From: Pseudomonas fluorescens
GTDB taxonomy: Bacteria; Pseudomonadota; Gammaproteobacteria; Pseudomonadales; Pseudomonadaceae
Length of the DNA: 64,000 nucleotides
Reading direction: 5' to 3'
NCBI RefSeq assembly: GCF_902497785.1
Contig: NZ_CABVHK010000001.1
Span: forward strand, 186,001-250,000
A program made the position numbers and the translations under genes. Shown one piece after another: positions 43,979 through 52,800 of the stretch (position 1 is its first letter; each line of letters opens with the position of its first letter). The notes under the pieces are model-generated. The model did not search any database. It worked only from the letters and a program-made list of their open reading frames with translations, and was not told the origin of the DNA.

Positions 43979-44176
43979 ATGGACATCGATGAGAATGCAC
44001 CGGGTAACATTTCCCAGAAAGGTGTAACAGGCGTCACGGACAACGAAACCGGCCACGATCCGAAGCGCAATGAGGCTGCGATTCCACTGCCTGCGGATGA
44101 CGATGCACCTGTTGACGAAGAGATGGCCGACGTAGAGGCCGCCAACCCGCTATCGAGCGAGCGTCCCAAACCCTGA
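43979..44176 (+). CDS. Small acidic hypothetical protein
   Basis: A 65-residue, strongly acidic, probably unstructured protein (MDIDENAPGN..., with ADDDAPVDEEMADVEAANP). ATG 43979 follows GGAG; the longer frame from 43880 has a basic, unnatural N-terminus. Similar short acidic proteins occur in pseudomonads; the function is unknown. Confidence 0.5.
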   Translation: MDIDENAPGNISQKGVTGVTDNETGHDPKRNEAAIPLPADDDAPVDEEMADVEAANPLSSERPKP

Positions 44177-44334
44177 TTTCTTTCCCCGCCTGCTAACTTT
44201 TTGCAGGTCAGCGCCTAGCTGACCAGGCACTGGAATCAAGCGTCATTGGCAAGCCGCGCCGTTCCAAACCGCTACTTGATCTGTCTGAGCTGTCGGACTA
44301 TGGCGCCTAGCAAACATCCCTTCCATCAACGCAT

Positions 44335-45861
44335 TTACGTACCCGCAGCAAACTCCGCCCGGTGCTGGAAGTAATAGTCTTCGTAGCGGCTTTGCAGCAG
44401 CGATAACGACAGCAACGTAGCGACGCGGTTTTCTACCGCAGGTTCATGACAAAGCGCAGGCATGCTTTGAACCAGGCAGGCGAAGCTGCCGGTGAGCGTC
44501 GCGGTAGCCACGTCATGCTGTGCAGCAAGTTGCTGAGTCAGGTGTAGCTGCAAGTCCTCGATATCCGGTGTCAGTCGATTGATCGTGCGTTGCGCAGTGG
44601 CGAAGAAGTTACGCACCGGGCTGATCAACTGTTCCAGTTCTACCTGCCAATAATGCAGCCACCATTGTTCCAATGGATGTCCCGTCGCAAGGCAGGGCAC
44701 GGTCCAGTTTTTGAGCGTTGCAATGTCGCATGCCAATTGCCGAAGCCAGGACTTCAGCACCTTTTCGCGAAGCTCGGCGGGCTTCAAACCCATCAGCCGG
44801 TACATGTTCATGCCCTCCACGAACTCTTCACGGACGCGTGCCCTGTCGAGCAGATTTTTGCCGCGCTCCAGCAGTTGAGCGGATTCGAGTAACTGTGGGC
44901 TTATATCCCAATCGGCGGGCCAGCGTTTGAGGGCTGCCGCCCATGGGTTGGTATTGACGGGGGTTGTCGCGTGTTTGAGCGGTGCGAGCAAGCAGTCCCA
45001 GAATCGATCGCGAAAGCGATGCAGATCGCGGGTGGGCAGGTCCTGAAAGTCCACGCAAAAAACATCCAGTTTCAGCGTGTTGGCTTCACCATCAAGCTCA
45101 CTCCATATCCGATAGGCAAGATCCTGCGCACGCTGTTTAAGGTGCGCGGCATCCTTGTCCGGGCAGGCGGTAATGACCATCAACAGCTTGGCCTGATCAA
45201 AAAAGTCGGCATCGACCAGGGCCGACATGAAATCACGCAAGTGATCGGCATTGGTTGCGCCATCGAGCCGGGCGGCCTGACAAACGTAGATCACGGCCAG
45301 GTTGTGGTAACCGGTCATCAGTGACGCAGCGCTCAGTTCCGCGATCTCGTCATCACCCGAGTTCCAGCCGGGCGTGTCGATCAGGAACAGGCGCTTGGGG
45401 CTCTTGTCGGCGCTGTAGCCGTCGCCATCAGGCAGAATCAGTCGTGGTTCATTGATCGTCAGGCGCAACCGGTGCTGCATCGGGTCCAGGTGAGCAAGTT
45501 CATGGCGTTCGGGAAAGTGCGCAAATGCTTCCAGGGTTTCGGCCGATGAGTAGTCATGCTCACGTTGAATCAAGGTCAGGGCTGGCGAGTCGCCGTAGGT
45601 GATTTCCAGTGGCAAACGAGTCTGACGTTCGAGCGAGCTGACCGGAAACAGTGCCGGCGGGATCTGATCGCCGAACAACTCTGCGAGCAGGCGCGTCTTG
45701 CCCGCGGAAAACTCACCAACGAACCTGGCGGTGAGGAATCCGTCTTGCGGTTGGATCTGCGTCATCATGTTTGCGCTGAAGGACAGCAGGTGCTGCTGCA
45801 CCGCCAGCGAGCGGGTGAAGCCGGTGTTTCGAGGCACTGCATTGGGAGTCATGGCATTCAT
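44335..45861 (-). CDS. Dynamin-like GTPase (508 aa)
   Basis: A large GTPase with P-loop GEFSAGKT at 49-56, the switch II DTPGW at 162-166 and a long helical C-terminal part, as in bacterial dynamin-like proteins. A clear N/TKxD motif is not seen; ITACPDKD may serve. It is the last gene of a six-gene minus-strand operon and overlaps the DDxxD-protein gene by four bases. Dynamins bind and remodel membranes in a GTP-dependent way. Two further paralogues lie upstream in the operon, suggesting a hetero-oligomer. Confidence 0.8.
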   Translation of the reverse strand: MNAMTPNAVPRNTGFTRSLAVQQHLLSFSANMMTQIQPQDGFLTARFVGEFSAGKTRLLAELFGDQIPPALFPVSSLERQTRLPLEITYGDSPALTLIQREHDYSSAETLEAFAHFPERHELAHLDPMQHRLRLTINEPRLILPDGDGYSADKSPKRLFLIDTPGWNSGDDEIAELSAASLMTGYHNLAVIYVCQAARLDGATNADHLRDFMSALVDADFFDQAKLLMVITACPDKDAAHLKQRAQDLAYRIWSELDGEANTLKLDVFCVDFQDLPTRDLHRFRDRFWDCLLAPLKHATTPVNTNPWAAALKRWPADWDISPQLLESAQLLERGKNLLDRARVREEFVEGMNMYRLMGLKPAELREKVLKSWLRQLACDIATLKNWTVPCLATGHPLEQWWLHYWQVELEQLISPVRNFFATAQRTINRLTPDIEDLQLHLTQQLAAQHDVATATLTGSFACLVQSMPALCHEPAVENRVATLLSLSLLQSRYEDYYFQHRAEFAAGT

Positions 45862-46589
45862 ACGCAGGATGGTTCAGATAGCACGCCGATCAATTGCTCA
45901 GCGTTCCAGACGATGCGTTCGGCCGCATCTTGCCAACCCAGGCGGCTCAGGGTGGCCAATTGTTCGGTATCCAGGCATTGCGTCACGAAGTCGAGCAGAC
46001 GGCCGCGCAGCGTGCTGTCAGCCAGCGCGCCCTGTTTCCACTCATCGCCCGCTTGCACCAAAGCGATGAGGTTCGACAGCCCGGCCTGGCATGCCTGGTA
46101 CGCCGCGCTGTTATCCGATAACAGCAACGGTACCAGCAACAGGTGGTGGTTCTTCGGACCCCACAATTGCGGATCACGCCACAGGTCATCGTGCTGCACC
46201 GCCGATACGGTTTGGTAAATCAACTGCTCGGCTTCGCTGGCAACGGTGACTGACACGCTCGCCCCAATACGTTGCACGGCTTGCCAGAACATCGGTTGGG
46301 CCCGAAGCAGGTTCTGTCGGCAGACGGCCAGGCCTTCATCGAGCGCATCATCAAGGATGCGTGCATAGAGATGAATACGAGCGCAGTCGAGCAGCAACTG
46401 TGCTGTGCGTTCACTCACGGGCCCCTCGAGCCAGGGTTCGGCCAGCACGGCGAGAAAAACCGGGGCGTGTTCGGCCACAGCCTTCAGCCGCTGTCCTGCA
46501 TGGCGGGCAGCGGAGTGGCTGTCTGGCAGATGAATGCGCCTGATGTCTTCGAACAGCTGTTGTTCAAGACTGCTGACTATGTCTTGCAT
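45858..46589 (-). CDS. Isoprenoid-synthase-like protein with DDxxD motif
   Basis: A 243-residue, mostly helical protein. DDALD at 80-84 sits in a helix (RIHLYARILDDALDEG) like the first Asp-rich motif of class I prenyl or terpene synthases. A basic/His stretch (KNHHLLL, 146-152) and GDEW (181-184) follow. It may bind Mg-diphosphate of a prenyl lipid or only share the fold; sequence alone cannot tell. ATG 46589 follows AAGG; a longer frame runs to 46658. It is coupled to the first GTPase by ATGA. Confidence 0.6.
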   Translation of the reverse strand: MQDIVSSLEQQLFEDIRRIHLPDSHSAARHAGQRLKAVAEHAPVFLAVLAEPWLEGPVSERTAQLLLDCARIHLYARILDDALDEGLAVCRQNLLRAQPMFWQAVQRIGASVSVTVASEAEQLIYQTVSAVQHDDLWRDPQLWGPKNHHLLLVPLLLSDNSAAYQACQAGLSNLIALVQAGDEWKQGALADSTLRGRLLDFVTQCLDTEQLATLSRLGWQDAAERIVWNAEQLIGVLSEPSCV

Positions 46590-47271
46590 TGGCCTTCTCT
46601 GGTTGTCGCCCTGATGGCTCAAGGCAGGCGGCATGCGTTGCTTTCCGACGGTTTTCACTCAAGTGTCCTGAACGTGCTTGAGCAAATGGCTCAGGTACGG
46701 GGGAAACAGGTTGGATGTAGCGGGTTTGTTTTTTTTCTCGCGCAACTTTGGCTTCTCGCTTTGCAGTTGCAGCAGTTGCGCTTGCATCGTAGCGATGTCC
46801 GCAACGGTTTTGACGTGTACCGCCGTTGTCGCCAGTTGCCTGCAGGCTGGCCTGATGCTCCTGCCAGACAAGGTTGTGCAGCGCCAGGCAACGGGCCAGG
46901 ACGTTCTCCTCGGTCGCTGAGGCACCGCGTTGTTCGTCCTTGCAGCGGCTGGCCAACCGATCCCAAAGAAGCAGCAGTTGATCCCATTGCGAGGCCATGG
47001 CAATCAGCCGAACCAACTGGCGTTCGACAGGTTCGTCAACGCTCAGCCAAGCCTGCTTGAGCGCCGGGTCTGTACTGATCCAGTCGAGCAGTTCGCGCTC
47101 CGGGCCGAACGCCTGATGCTCAACCACAGCGAGGGGGGGCGAGGGTGACGGGGCGCAGAGTTGGCGGACCGCCTGCTGCACATGATCGTCAGACTCCAGC
47201 AGGGCCAACAGGGTTGAGCGAACCGTGCCTTGCAGGAGCGGCGTCGGGAGCCGTGGCGTGTCCTCGTTCAT
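46564..47271 (-). CDS. Hypothetical operon protein, apparently frameshifted near 46820
   Basis: The open frame gives 235 residues from ATG 47271. The first 150 residues (MNEDTPRLPTPLL... to QATGDNG) look like a soluble helical protein. After about position 46825 this frame turns into Arg/His/Pro-rich text, while the neighbouring frame continues as a natural coiled-coil end (VKTVADIATMQAQLLQLQ..., ending at 46659). One extra base in the GGCGGTAC stretch would explain it. The true protein would be about 204 residues. It is either a real lesion or a sequencing error. It overlaps the upstream gene by four bases. Confidence 0.55.
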   Translation of the reverse strand: MNEDTPRLPTPLLQGTVRSTLLALLESDDHVQQAVRQLCAPSPSPPLAVVEHQAFGPERELLDWISTDPALKQAWLSVDEPVERQLVRLIAMASQWDQLLLLWDRLASRCKDEQRGASATEENVLARCLALHNLVWQEHQASLQATGDNGGTRQNRCGHRYDASATAATAKREAKVAREKKQTRYIQPVSPVPEPFAQARSGHLSENRRKATHAACLEPSGRQPEKANARHSQQS

Positions 47272-47798
47272 ACCGAAGGCTCCAGCAACGACTGCATGGA
47301 ACGGCGCACCGTCAGTGGGTAGGGCATCTGGTGACAGAACGCGATGACGCTGGCCCGGGCTTCCCCGGACAGTTGAAGGAAGCGCTGTTTCATGGACATC
47401 ACCAGCCAACCGTCCGGTTCGGTGTAAGGCGAAGGAATCGCAGGGATCTGGCTGCTGCCGGCAAGCATGGCCAACTCGTCAGGGCGCACGGTGTTCCAGA
47501 AGTTGTGATAGATGATGGGTAAGTAAAGGGTCAGCAAGTCCATGCTGGCGGTGGCGCCTTTCTTCACTTGTTCGCGTAGATGCTTGTTTTCCCGACGCAA
47601 CTGATGCAGCTCGTTGAGGCCGATGCGCTGTTCCAGGGCCTGGGTGCGTTCCGCCAGTAAATCGAGATAGCGAAACACCACGGTGGTCTCGGTGAACGAG
47701 CCGAGAAATTGCTCCAGCGGCTCCGACGGGCCAGGGTCGAGCGCTTGCCTGGTTGATGAGTGGGTGACTGAGCTGGCTGATGGGTTGGCAGAGGTCAT
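47268..47798 (-). CDS. Coiled-coil accessory protein
   Basis: A 176-residue protein with a disordered N-terminus, a coiled coil (about 48-80, LDLLAERTQALEQR to LREQVKKG) and a globular C-terminal part with conserved aromatic residues (LYLPIIYHNFWNTV). No named domain is recognised. The position between the GTPases suggests an adaptor. The start at 47798 has only a weak ribosome site. Confidence 0.6.
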   Translation of the reverse strand: MTSANPSASSVTHSSTRQALDPGPSEPLEQFLGSFTETTVVFRYLDLLAERTQALEQRIGLNELHQLRRENKHLREQVKKGATASMDLLTLYLPIIYHNFWNTVRPDELAMLAGSSQIPAIPSPYTEPDGWLVMSMKQRFLQLSGEARASVIAFCHQMPYPLTVRRSMQSLLEPSV

Positions 47799-47866
47799 TC
47801 AAAGTTGTTCTCGGGAATATTCGCAAAGCACCCGCTTCGCCGTTCATGCGATGCGGGCGCGCTGGT

Positions 47867-50119
47867 TCAGTGCAGCGTTTCCAGGGTGCGTTCAAGGGCT
47901 TGCGCCTGATCGCGCAAACGAATCAGTGAGGCCTGTTTATCCTGCGCGCTGGCCTGGGTCTGGGCATTGAGCAGATCGATGTCTTGCAAACGCTCGTTGA
48001 GCAGCGCCTGTACTCGATCCTCCCAATAACTTCGAACCTGATGGTGCAAAAGCTCGTCCATGGCCGAGGCCTGGCGGTCGAAACTTTGCAGCCACTGCGT
48101 CCTGGCCTTTTCCGAACTCCGGCGCAACTGGTCCATGCGTGCCTGCTGCAATTGCTGCAGGGCCTGTCGGTGTTGTTGTTCGGCTTGCAGCTTGAGGCGC
48201 TCCAGTTCGCTGTGTAACCGCGTCTGTTCTTTCTGGCTCTGCTCCAGCGCCCACCCGGTCAGCTGGCGTTCGTTGGCGATATCTTCATTGCGTGCCAAGG
48301 CTCGGCGCAGGGTTTGGCGCTGCTGCTCCAGATCCGCTATTGCCGCTTCGCGCTCGGCCATGGCATGAGGGTCCACCACCTGAACTTCGGCTGGGCCACC
48401 CAAGGCATTGCCAACGCGCTCGCCCCAGTAGCCCAGCGACAGCATTTCCAGCCCGCCGAGTTTGTCCATGACCGGTTGCGGGACGCCCTTGACGGTCGAT
48501 TGGCCCTGTTGCACACCTTTGACGACCTTTACGGTGGTACTGATGGTCTTGGCCAGCTTCCCGGTGTTGACCGCGATCCTGGCGACCTTGGCCCCTTTGC
48601 CGACCAGCGCCGCAATCTTTGCTCCGGCCGCTGCCGGATTGACGAACATCAAGCCAATGTCCGCAACTTCTCCCACCAACCTGCCAAAGAAGGCGCCGTT
48701 GAAATTGCCTGTCGGTTGCAAGGTCATCGGCAGCGGTTGGGTGGCCAGGGTTTCCTGTTGCCAGGTCAGCGCTTGCAGGCTCTGCGCATACTCGTCCATG
48801 TCCTGGACTTGCAAAGATGTCTGTTTTTGGGCTATCGCTTGCTGTGCGTCCTGTTGCTCGTTCAACGCCTGTTGCAGCTGAGTCAGGCGACCGATATCGA
48901 TGAAATCTTCGGCGGATACCGTTTCCGGAGCGGGCAAGCGCAGGTTGAATTCGACGACCTCGGCCGCGGGCAGTTCGAGCGTGCCATAGTGCTGTGAAAG
49001 CTCGCTGAACTGGCTGGCGATGTTTCGCACGGCGCCATCCAGCTGCTGGCTGCCTTGTTGGCCAAAGCAATCCCAGTCGGTTTCTTCGGTCAGGACGCCC
49101 ACCTTTTCATCGAGTTGCTGGGCAAGGCTCTGACGTTGTTGGCGCACGCTGGCGGTGGCCTGCTGACTGAGACGGGCACGATCTGCTTGCTGGTCGCCAT
49201 ACAAGCCGGACTTGAATTCGGCCAGTCGCTGCTTTCGCTCGATCAGTTCTTGGTGCAGGGCCTGTGCCTGTTGTTCCGAGTCGACCTGACAAGCGCGTTG
49301 CTGTTCGGCATTGTGCCCAAGCGCATTCTGCAGGACTGGACGCAGCTCCGCCTGAAAACGACGCAGTCGGATGCTGTTCAGATCCTCACGCGCACGCTCG
49401 ACGAACTCAAGAATGTCTTCGCGCCCCAAGCCTTCGCGATGGCTGGCCGCCAAGCGCACACGCAAGCCGGTTGCACGCTCGATCTGCTGGGTCCACTGCT
49501 CCAGCGAAGGCGCTTTTTCACCGCGCGAAACAGCCGCCTCGACTTCATCCCAGTGGGTAACGAGTACTTTCACCCGCTTGCCGGACTGCTGGACGATTTT
49601 CAGCGTGTCCATGTCGGCGGCGGAGGGGCCACGGGGGCTCAACAAATAGAGCACCGCGTCGGCCTGGCGAACCTGAGACAAGGTGTATTCGCGATGGTTG
49701 GAAGAAGTGCTGCCCAGTCCGGGCAAGTCGATGATCGACACGCCCTTCAGCCACGCTTGAGGAAGTTCCAGTACCGCGCACGCGGCTCCCTGCGGAGCGT
49801 GCGTAGTGACGTGGGTAAACTGTGCTTCATCCAGTGGTAATTGACTGCCGTCCTGACCGATCAACGACATGCCCCGGTCGGCGGCATATTCGATAAAGGT
49901 GGGCAGGGCGGTGGTTTCTTCGAGCGCGGTCTGCAGCAAGCGCTCTTGCAGCAGCATGTTCAACAGGCTGCTCTTGCCGACAGAAAAGCTTCCCAGCAGC
50001 ACCAGGCGCAAAGGGGTATCGGCGTGCAGGACTTCCGCGGCCAGGGCTTCTACCGGCTCATGCCAGTCCGTCGGCAGGCTGGACAGGAGTTCGCACAGGA
50101 ACGCATTGGGCTGTGACAT
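47867..50119 (-). CDS. Dynamin-like GTPase with hydrophobic paddle (750 aa)
   Basis: The GTPase domain has GSFSVGKS (43-50), a probable G2 Thr (EETTALPT), DLPGLGS (131-137) and G4 THWD (188-191). Long coiled coils rich in Gln and Arg follow. Near residues 480-540 a Gly/Ala-rich hydrophobic stretch (NPAAAGAKIAALVGKGAK) resembles the membrane-inserting paddle of bacterial dynamins such as LeoA or BDLP. A second coiled coil closes the molecule. It is ten bases downstream of the third GTPase gene, so the two are probably made together, as paired bacterial dynamins often are. Confidence 0.85.
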   Translation of the reverse strand: MSQPNAFLCELLSSLPTDWHEPVEALAAEVLHADTPLRLVLLGSFSVGKSSLLNMLLQERLLQTALEETTALPTFIEYAADRGMSLIGQDGSQLPLDEAQFTHVTTHAPQGAACAVLELPQAWLKGVSIIDLPGLGSTSSNHREYTLSQVRQADAVLYLLSPRGPSAADMDTLKIVQQSGKRVKVLVTHWDEVEAAVSRGEKAPSLEQWTQQIERATGLRVRLAASHREGLGREDILEFVERAREDLNSIRLRRFQAELRPVLQNALGHNAEQQRACQVDSEQQAQALHQELIERKQRLAEFKSGLYGDQQADRARLSQQATASVRQQRQSLAQQLDEKVGVLTEETDWDCFGQQGSQQLDGAVRNIASQFSELSQHYGTLELPAAEVVEFNLRLPAPETVSAEDFIDIGRLTQLQQALNEQQDAQQAIAQKQTSLQVQDMDEYAQSLQALTWQQETLATQPLPMTLQPTGNFNGAFFGRLVGEVADIGLMFVNPAAAGAKIAALVGKGAKVARIAVNTGKLAKTISTTVKVVKGVQQGQSTVKGVPQPVMDKLGGLEMLSLGYWGERVGNALGGPAEVQVVDPHAMAEREAAIADLEQQRQTLRRALARNEDIANERQLTGWALEQSQKEQTRLHSELERLKLQAEQQHRQALQQLQQARMDQLRRSSEKARTQWLQSFDRQASAMDELLHHQVRSYWEDRVQALLNERLQDIDLLNAQTQASAQDKQASLIRLRDQAQALERTLETLH

Positions 50120-50129
50120 GGTTGCTCCT

Positions 50130-52439
50130 TCAGGCTTTCAACGCGTTGTGGGTGAGGGTCAACAGGTCGTCGACCTCTTTACTGGCGTGTTCCAGTCGTG
50201 CCCTGCGCTGGGCAACATCGAGCTTGCCCTGTTCCAGCAGTGAATGGATTTCCCGGCGTTTTTCCAGCTTGGCGTTCAGAGGCTCGAGATATTGCTCTTT
50301 CACGCAGTCCTGCAAGGCCTGCAGTTGATCCGCGAAGACTTTATGAACGGCGTCCTTCACGTGGTTTTGCAGGTGACGAATGCGCTGCTCCAGCTGGCCT
50401 GCGGTATTTTTGATCAGGCGCTGGGTCGTTTCCTTGACCAACTCGCCCTCGGCAGCGTGCGACTGTTGTTCGATCTGAGCCTTCTTTTTCTCGAACGTGG
50501 ACACTTCGCGCTCGTACTTCTTCTGGGCTTTTTCCAGTGTCATGCGCATGCCGGTCTTGCGCTCTTCCTCGCCGATAATCTGCTCCAGACGCAACTCTTT
50601 GTCCGCCAGCGAGGCTTGCAGCTTGTCCCGCTCCTCTTTCCATGCCTGCACGTTACTGTTGTCAGAGAAGGCCACGTCGCCATAGGTGTCGTCGCTGTAC
50701 ATGCCACCTTTCTTCACGACTTCGCGGCGCGAAGACATTTTCGGACCGGGTTGTCCGCCCAGGTTATCGTGCATGCGCTCTGCGCGAGACAGCGACTGGC
50801 GCGCCATCTCCAGCTGAGCCCCGTTGGCCATGTGCTTCGACAGGTCGCTTTCGATGCTGTCGATCTGTTCATGACGGGCAGCAATTTCCTGCTCCAGGGC
50901 CATTGCTTGTTGGTGATGCTCTTCGATCGCACTGAAATCGAGGGTGAATTGGGTGTCGAGCGATGGCATCTGCACATCCATCTTGCTCATTTCGCCTCTG
51001 ATACGGCCCGCGTGCTTTTCCATCTGCGTGCTGTAATCGACGCTCAGCCCGTCGAGCGCCTTGGCCAGTTCCTGCTTCTGCTGATTCCAGACATCGCCCA
51101 CCTGAACGGAGATGGAGAGGAACTGCTCGTGCAAATCGTCGGGCAGGGTCACGCTTTTGACCCGCTTTTTGATTTGCCGCTCGACATAACCCGCATTCAC
51201 CTGGTTTTCGATATCGGCCTTGAGTTCGACCAGCGGGGTAATCAATTCACGCTGGATTTTATCGACCAGTGTGTGAGCCGCGCGCTGATGCTCTTCACGG
51301 GAGTCGCGTGCGACAGCATCGGCTTCCTGCTCGAGCAGCGTGGTTTCCAGATCGAATTGGACAAGCTCACGTGCCCGCTCCTCAAGTGTCTTGTCCGATT
51401 CCAGTTGTTGCAGCTCGTCTTGCAGCGTCTCCGCCAGCTGGAGCTGGATGTGGGACAGTTGCTGCATTGGCTTGCTGTAGATTTGTTCCAGCGCTTCACC
51501 GCTGGAAAACATTTCAGCGATACGCCGCGACAATTGTTCGATGCCCGACTGAGCCTGCTTTTGCGGGTCGCTATCCATGGCCCAGTGGGCGCTGACTGGA
51601 ATCAGATGGTTCCTGTCGGTCAACAGCTTGTATTCATCGTCATCTTTCAGGTGCCGGCGGAAATTGTGCCGCACAACGTCGAGCTTCTCCTGGATGCGCT
51701 GCTCTACGGGCACGCGGCGCTCACGGGCGTCGTCAGGTGCCAGCACCTTGTCCCACCAGCCAATCACCGTGACAAATTTGCGAAAGTTGCTGCGCAACGT
51801 TTCGGTCAGGAAATCCCATTCCGTTGCGGCGCCACCGAGCTGCGTGGTGTTCTGAACCCATAAGGCGATATGCGCTTCAGCAATGGCTTTGCGGGTGATG
51901 GCCTCGTGGTGCTTGATCACCGTTTCCAGACCGGGCGTGTCCACCAGTACCAGCCCCTTTTCGAGCAAGGGGTGATCCATGAATGCTTCGATGTAATCGA
52001 GGGTCTGCCGAACATCGGCATGACTTTCATCCAGTTCTGTGCCCCAGCGTTCAAGTGCCAGATCATCATTCCAGGGTACTTCTTGCACCGGTCTTCCATC
52101 CTGGAAGTGGATACGAATGAATCGCTCGGTGCGATCGGCAGGCAGCATGCGTACAAAGGTGTTAATGGCAGTGGTGGCTTCCAGGGCGGTCGGCAGCAGC
52201 TCAATCCCGAGCAGTGCGTTCACAAGACTCGACTTGCCCCGTGAAAATTCACCCAGCACGACCAGGCGAATGGCATCGGCATTCAATGCATCCAGCAACT
52301 CGGGAAAACGGGCATGCGAGGTTCGCAGTTTGGCGCTTCCGAATTCATCGAACAGGCTCTGGGTACGGCTGAGGAACTCCTTGGCGACGTTGATTTTCTG
52401 CTGCCGTTGTTCGAGGCCTTGAGTCAGGATGTTGGTCAT
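50130..52439 (-). CDS. Dynamin-like GTPase (769 aa)
   Basis: The GTPase motifs are GEFSRGKS (63-70), EATTAINT, DTPGLE (167-172) and GWWDK (227-231) in the G4 place. The rest is a long alpha-helical stalk with repeated coiled coils and a charged C-terminus; no obvious paddle is seen, unlike the 750-residue partner. ATG 52439 (MTNILTQG) is chosen; the frame opens at 52523 but that segment has no ribosome site. It is the promoter-proximal gene of the six-gene operon. Confidence 0.85.
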   Translation of the reverse strand: MTNILTQGLEQRQQKINVAKEFLSRTQSLFDEFGSAKLRTSHARFPELLDALNADAIRLVVLGEFSRGKSSLVNALLGIELLPTALEATTAINTFVRMLPADRTERFIRIHFQDGRPVQEVPWNDDLALERWGTELDESHADVRQTLDYIEAFMDHPLLEKGLVLVDTPGLETVIKHHEAITRKAIAEAHIALWVQNTTQLGGAATEWDFLTETLRSNFRKFVTVIGWWDKVLAPDDARERRVPVEQRIQEKLDVVRHNFRRHLKDDDEYKLLTDRNHLIPVSAHWAMDSDPQKQAQSGIEQLSRRIAEMFSSGEALEQIYSKPMQQLSHIQLQLAETLQDELQQLESDKTLEERARELVQFDLETTLLEQEADAVARDSREEHQRAAHTLVDKIQRELITPLVELKADIENQVNAGYVERQIKKRVKSVTLPDDLHEQFLSISVQVGDVWNQQKQELAKALDGLSVDYSTQMEKHAGRIRGEMSKMDVQMPSLDTQFTLDFSAIEEHHQQAMALEQEIAARHEQIDSIESDLSKHMANGAQLEMARQSLSRAERMHDNLGGQPGPKMSSRREVVKKGGMYSDDTYGDVAFSDNSNVQAWKEERDKLQASLADKELRLEQIIGEEERKTGMRMTLEKAQKKYEREVSTFEKKKAQIEQQSHAAEGELVKETTQRLIKNTAGQLEQRIRHLQNHVKDAVHKVFADQLQALQDCVKEQYLEPLNAKLEKRREIHSLLEQGKLDVAQRRARLEHASKEVDDLLTLTHNALKA

Positions 52440-52800
52440 TGATGGGTATCTTTCTCTGAGGGTCTGACGGCTGATGCTGGCGCCGATCGGTAATGAGGTT
52501 TCAGCGAGTGGGTCGCACTGCACTGTCCGCAGGATTCAGCTTCCCGAATGTCACGTGTGAGAGGTGCTTCCCAGCAGCCAGTGCTGTCATTCGTCTAGAA
52601 ATGGCTTGGATCCAAGGCCGTCAATTTATGGCCTTTTGATATCGATTGTCTATGGCCATCCTTGCGTCTACGCAGCGAGTGCCCCGATCCTGCGCGATCA
52701 GCTAGACGTCCCGCTCATCTGCCTTATATTGGTGGTACGTGTTCCCGCGTCCCGGCGACGGGTTCACCATCGAAAGTGTCTTACGGACAGGGTGCGCGTG
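52440..52800. other. Divergent intergenic region
   Basis: These 361 bases separate the minus-strand GTPase operon from the plus-strand SLOG gene and must hold both promoters. I see no clear operator or repeat. A frame from 52564 is open but its first 79 residues are Cys/Arg-rich and not protein-like. Confidence 0.5.

Noticed and set aside
45858..46589. Link between the DDxxD protein and the diterpenoid pathway as a terpene synthase
   Set aside because: It is 14 kb from the nearest dit gene, separated by integration sites and coupled to GTPase genes; the dit cluster degrades rather than makes diterpenes.
50244..51863. 539-residue plus-strand open frame
   Set aside because: It is the complement of the 769-residue dynamin-like GTPase gene; its hydrophobic look comes from reverse-reading charged helices.
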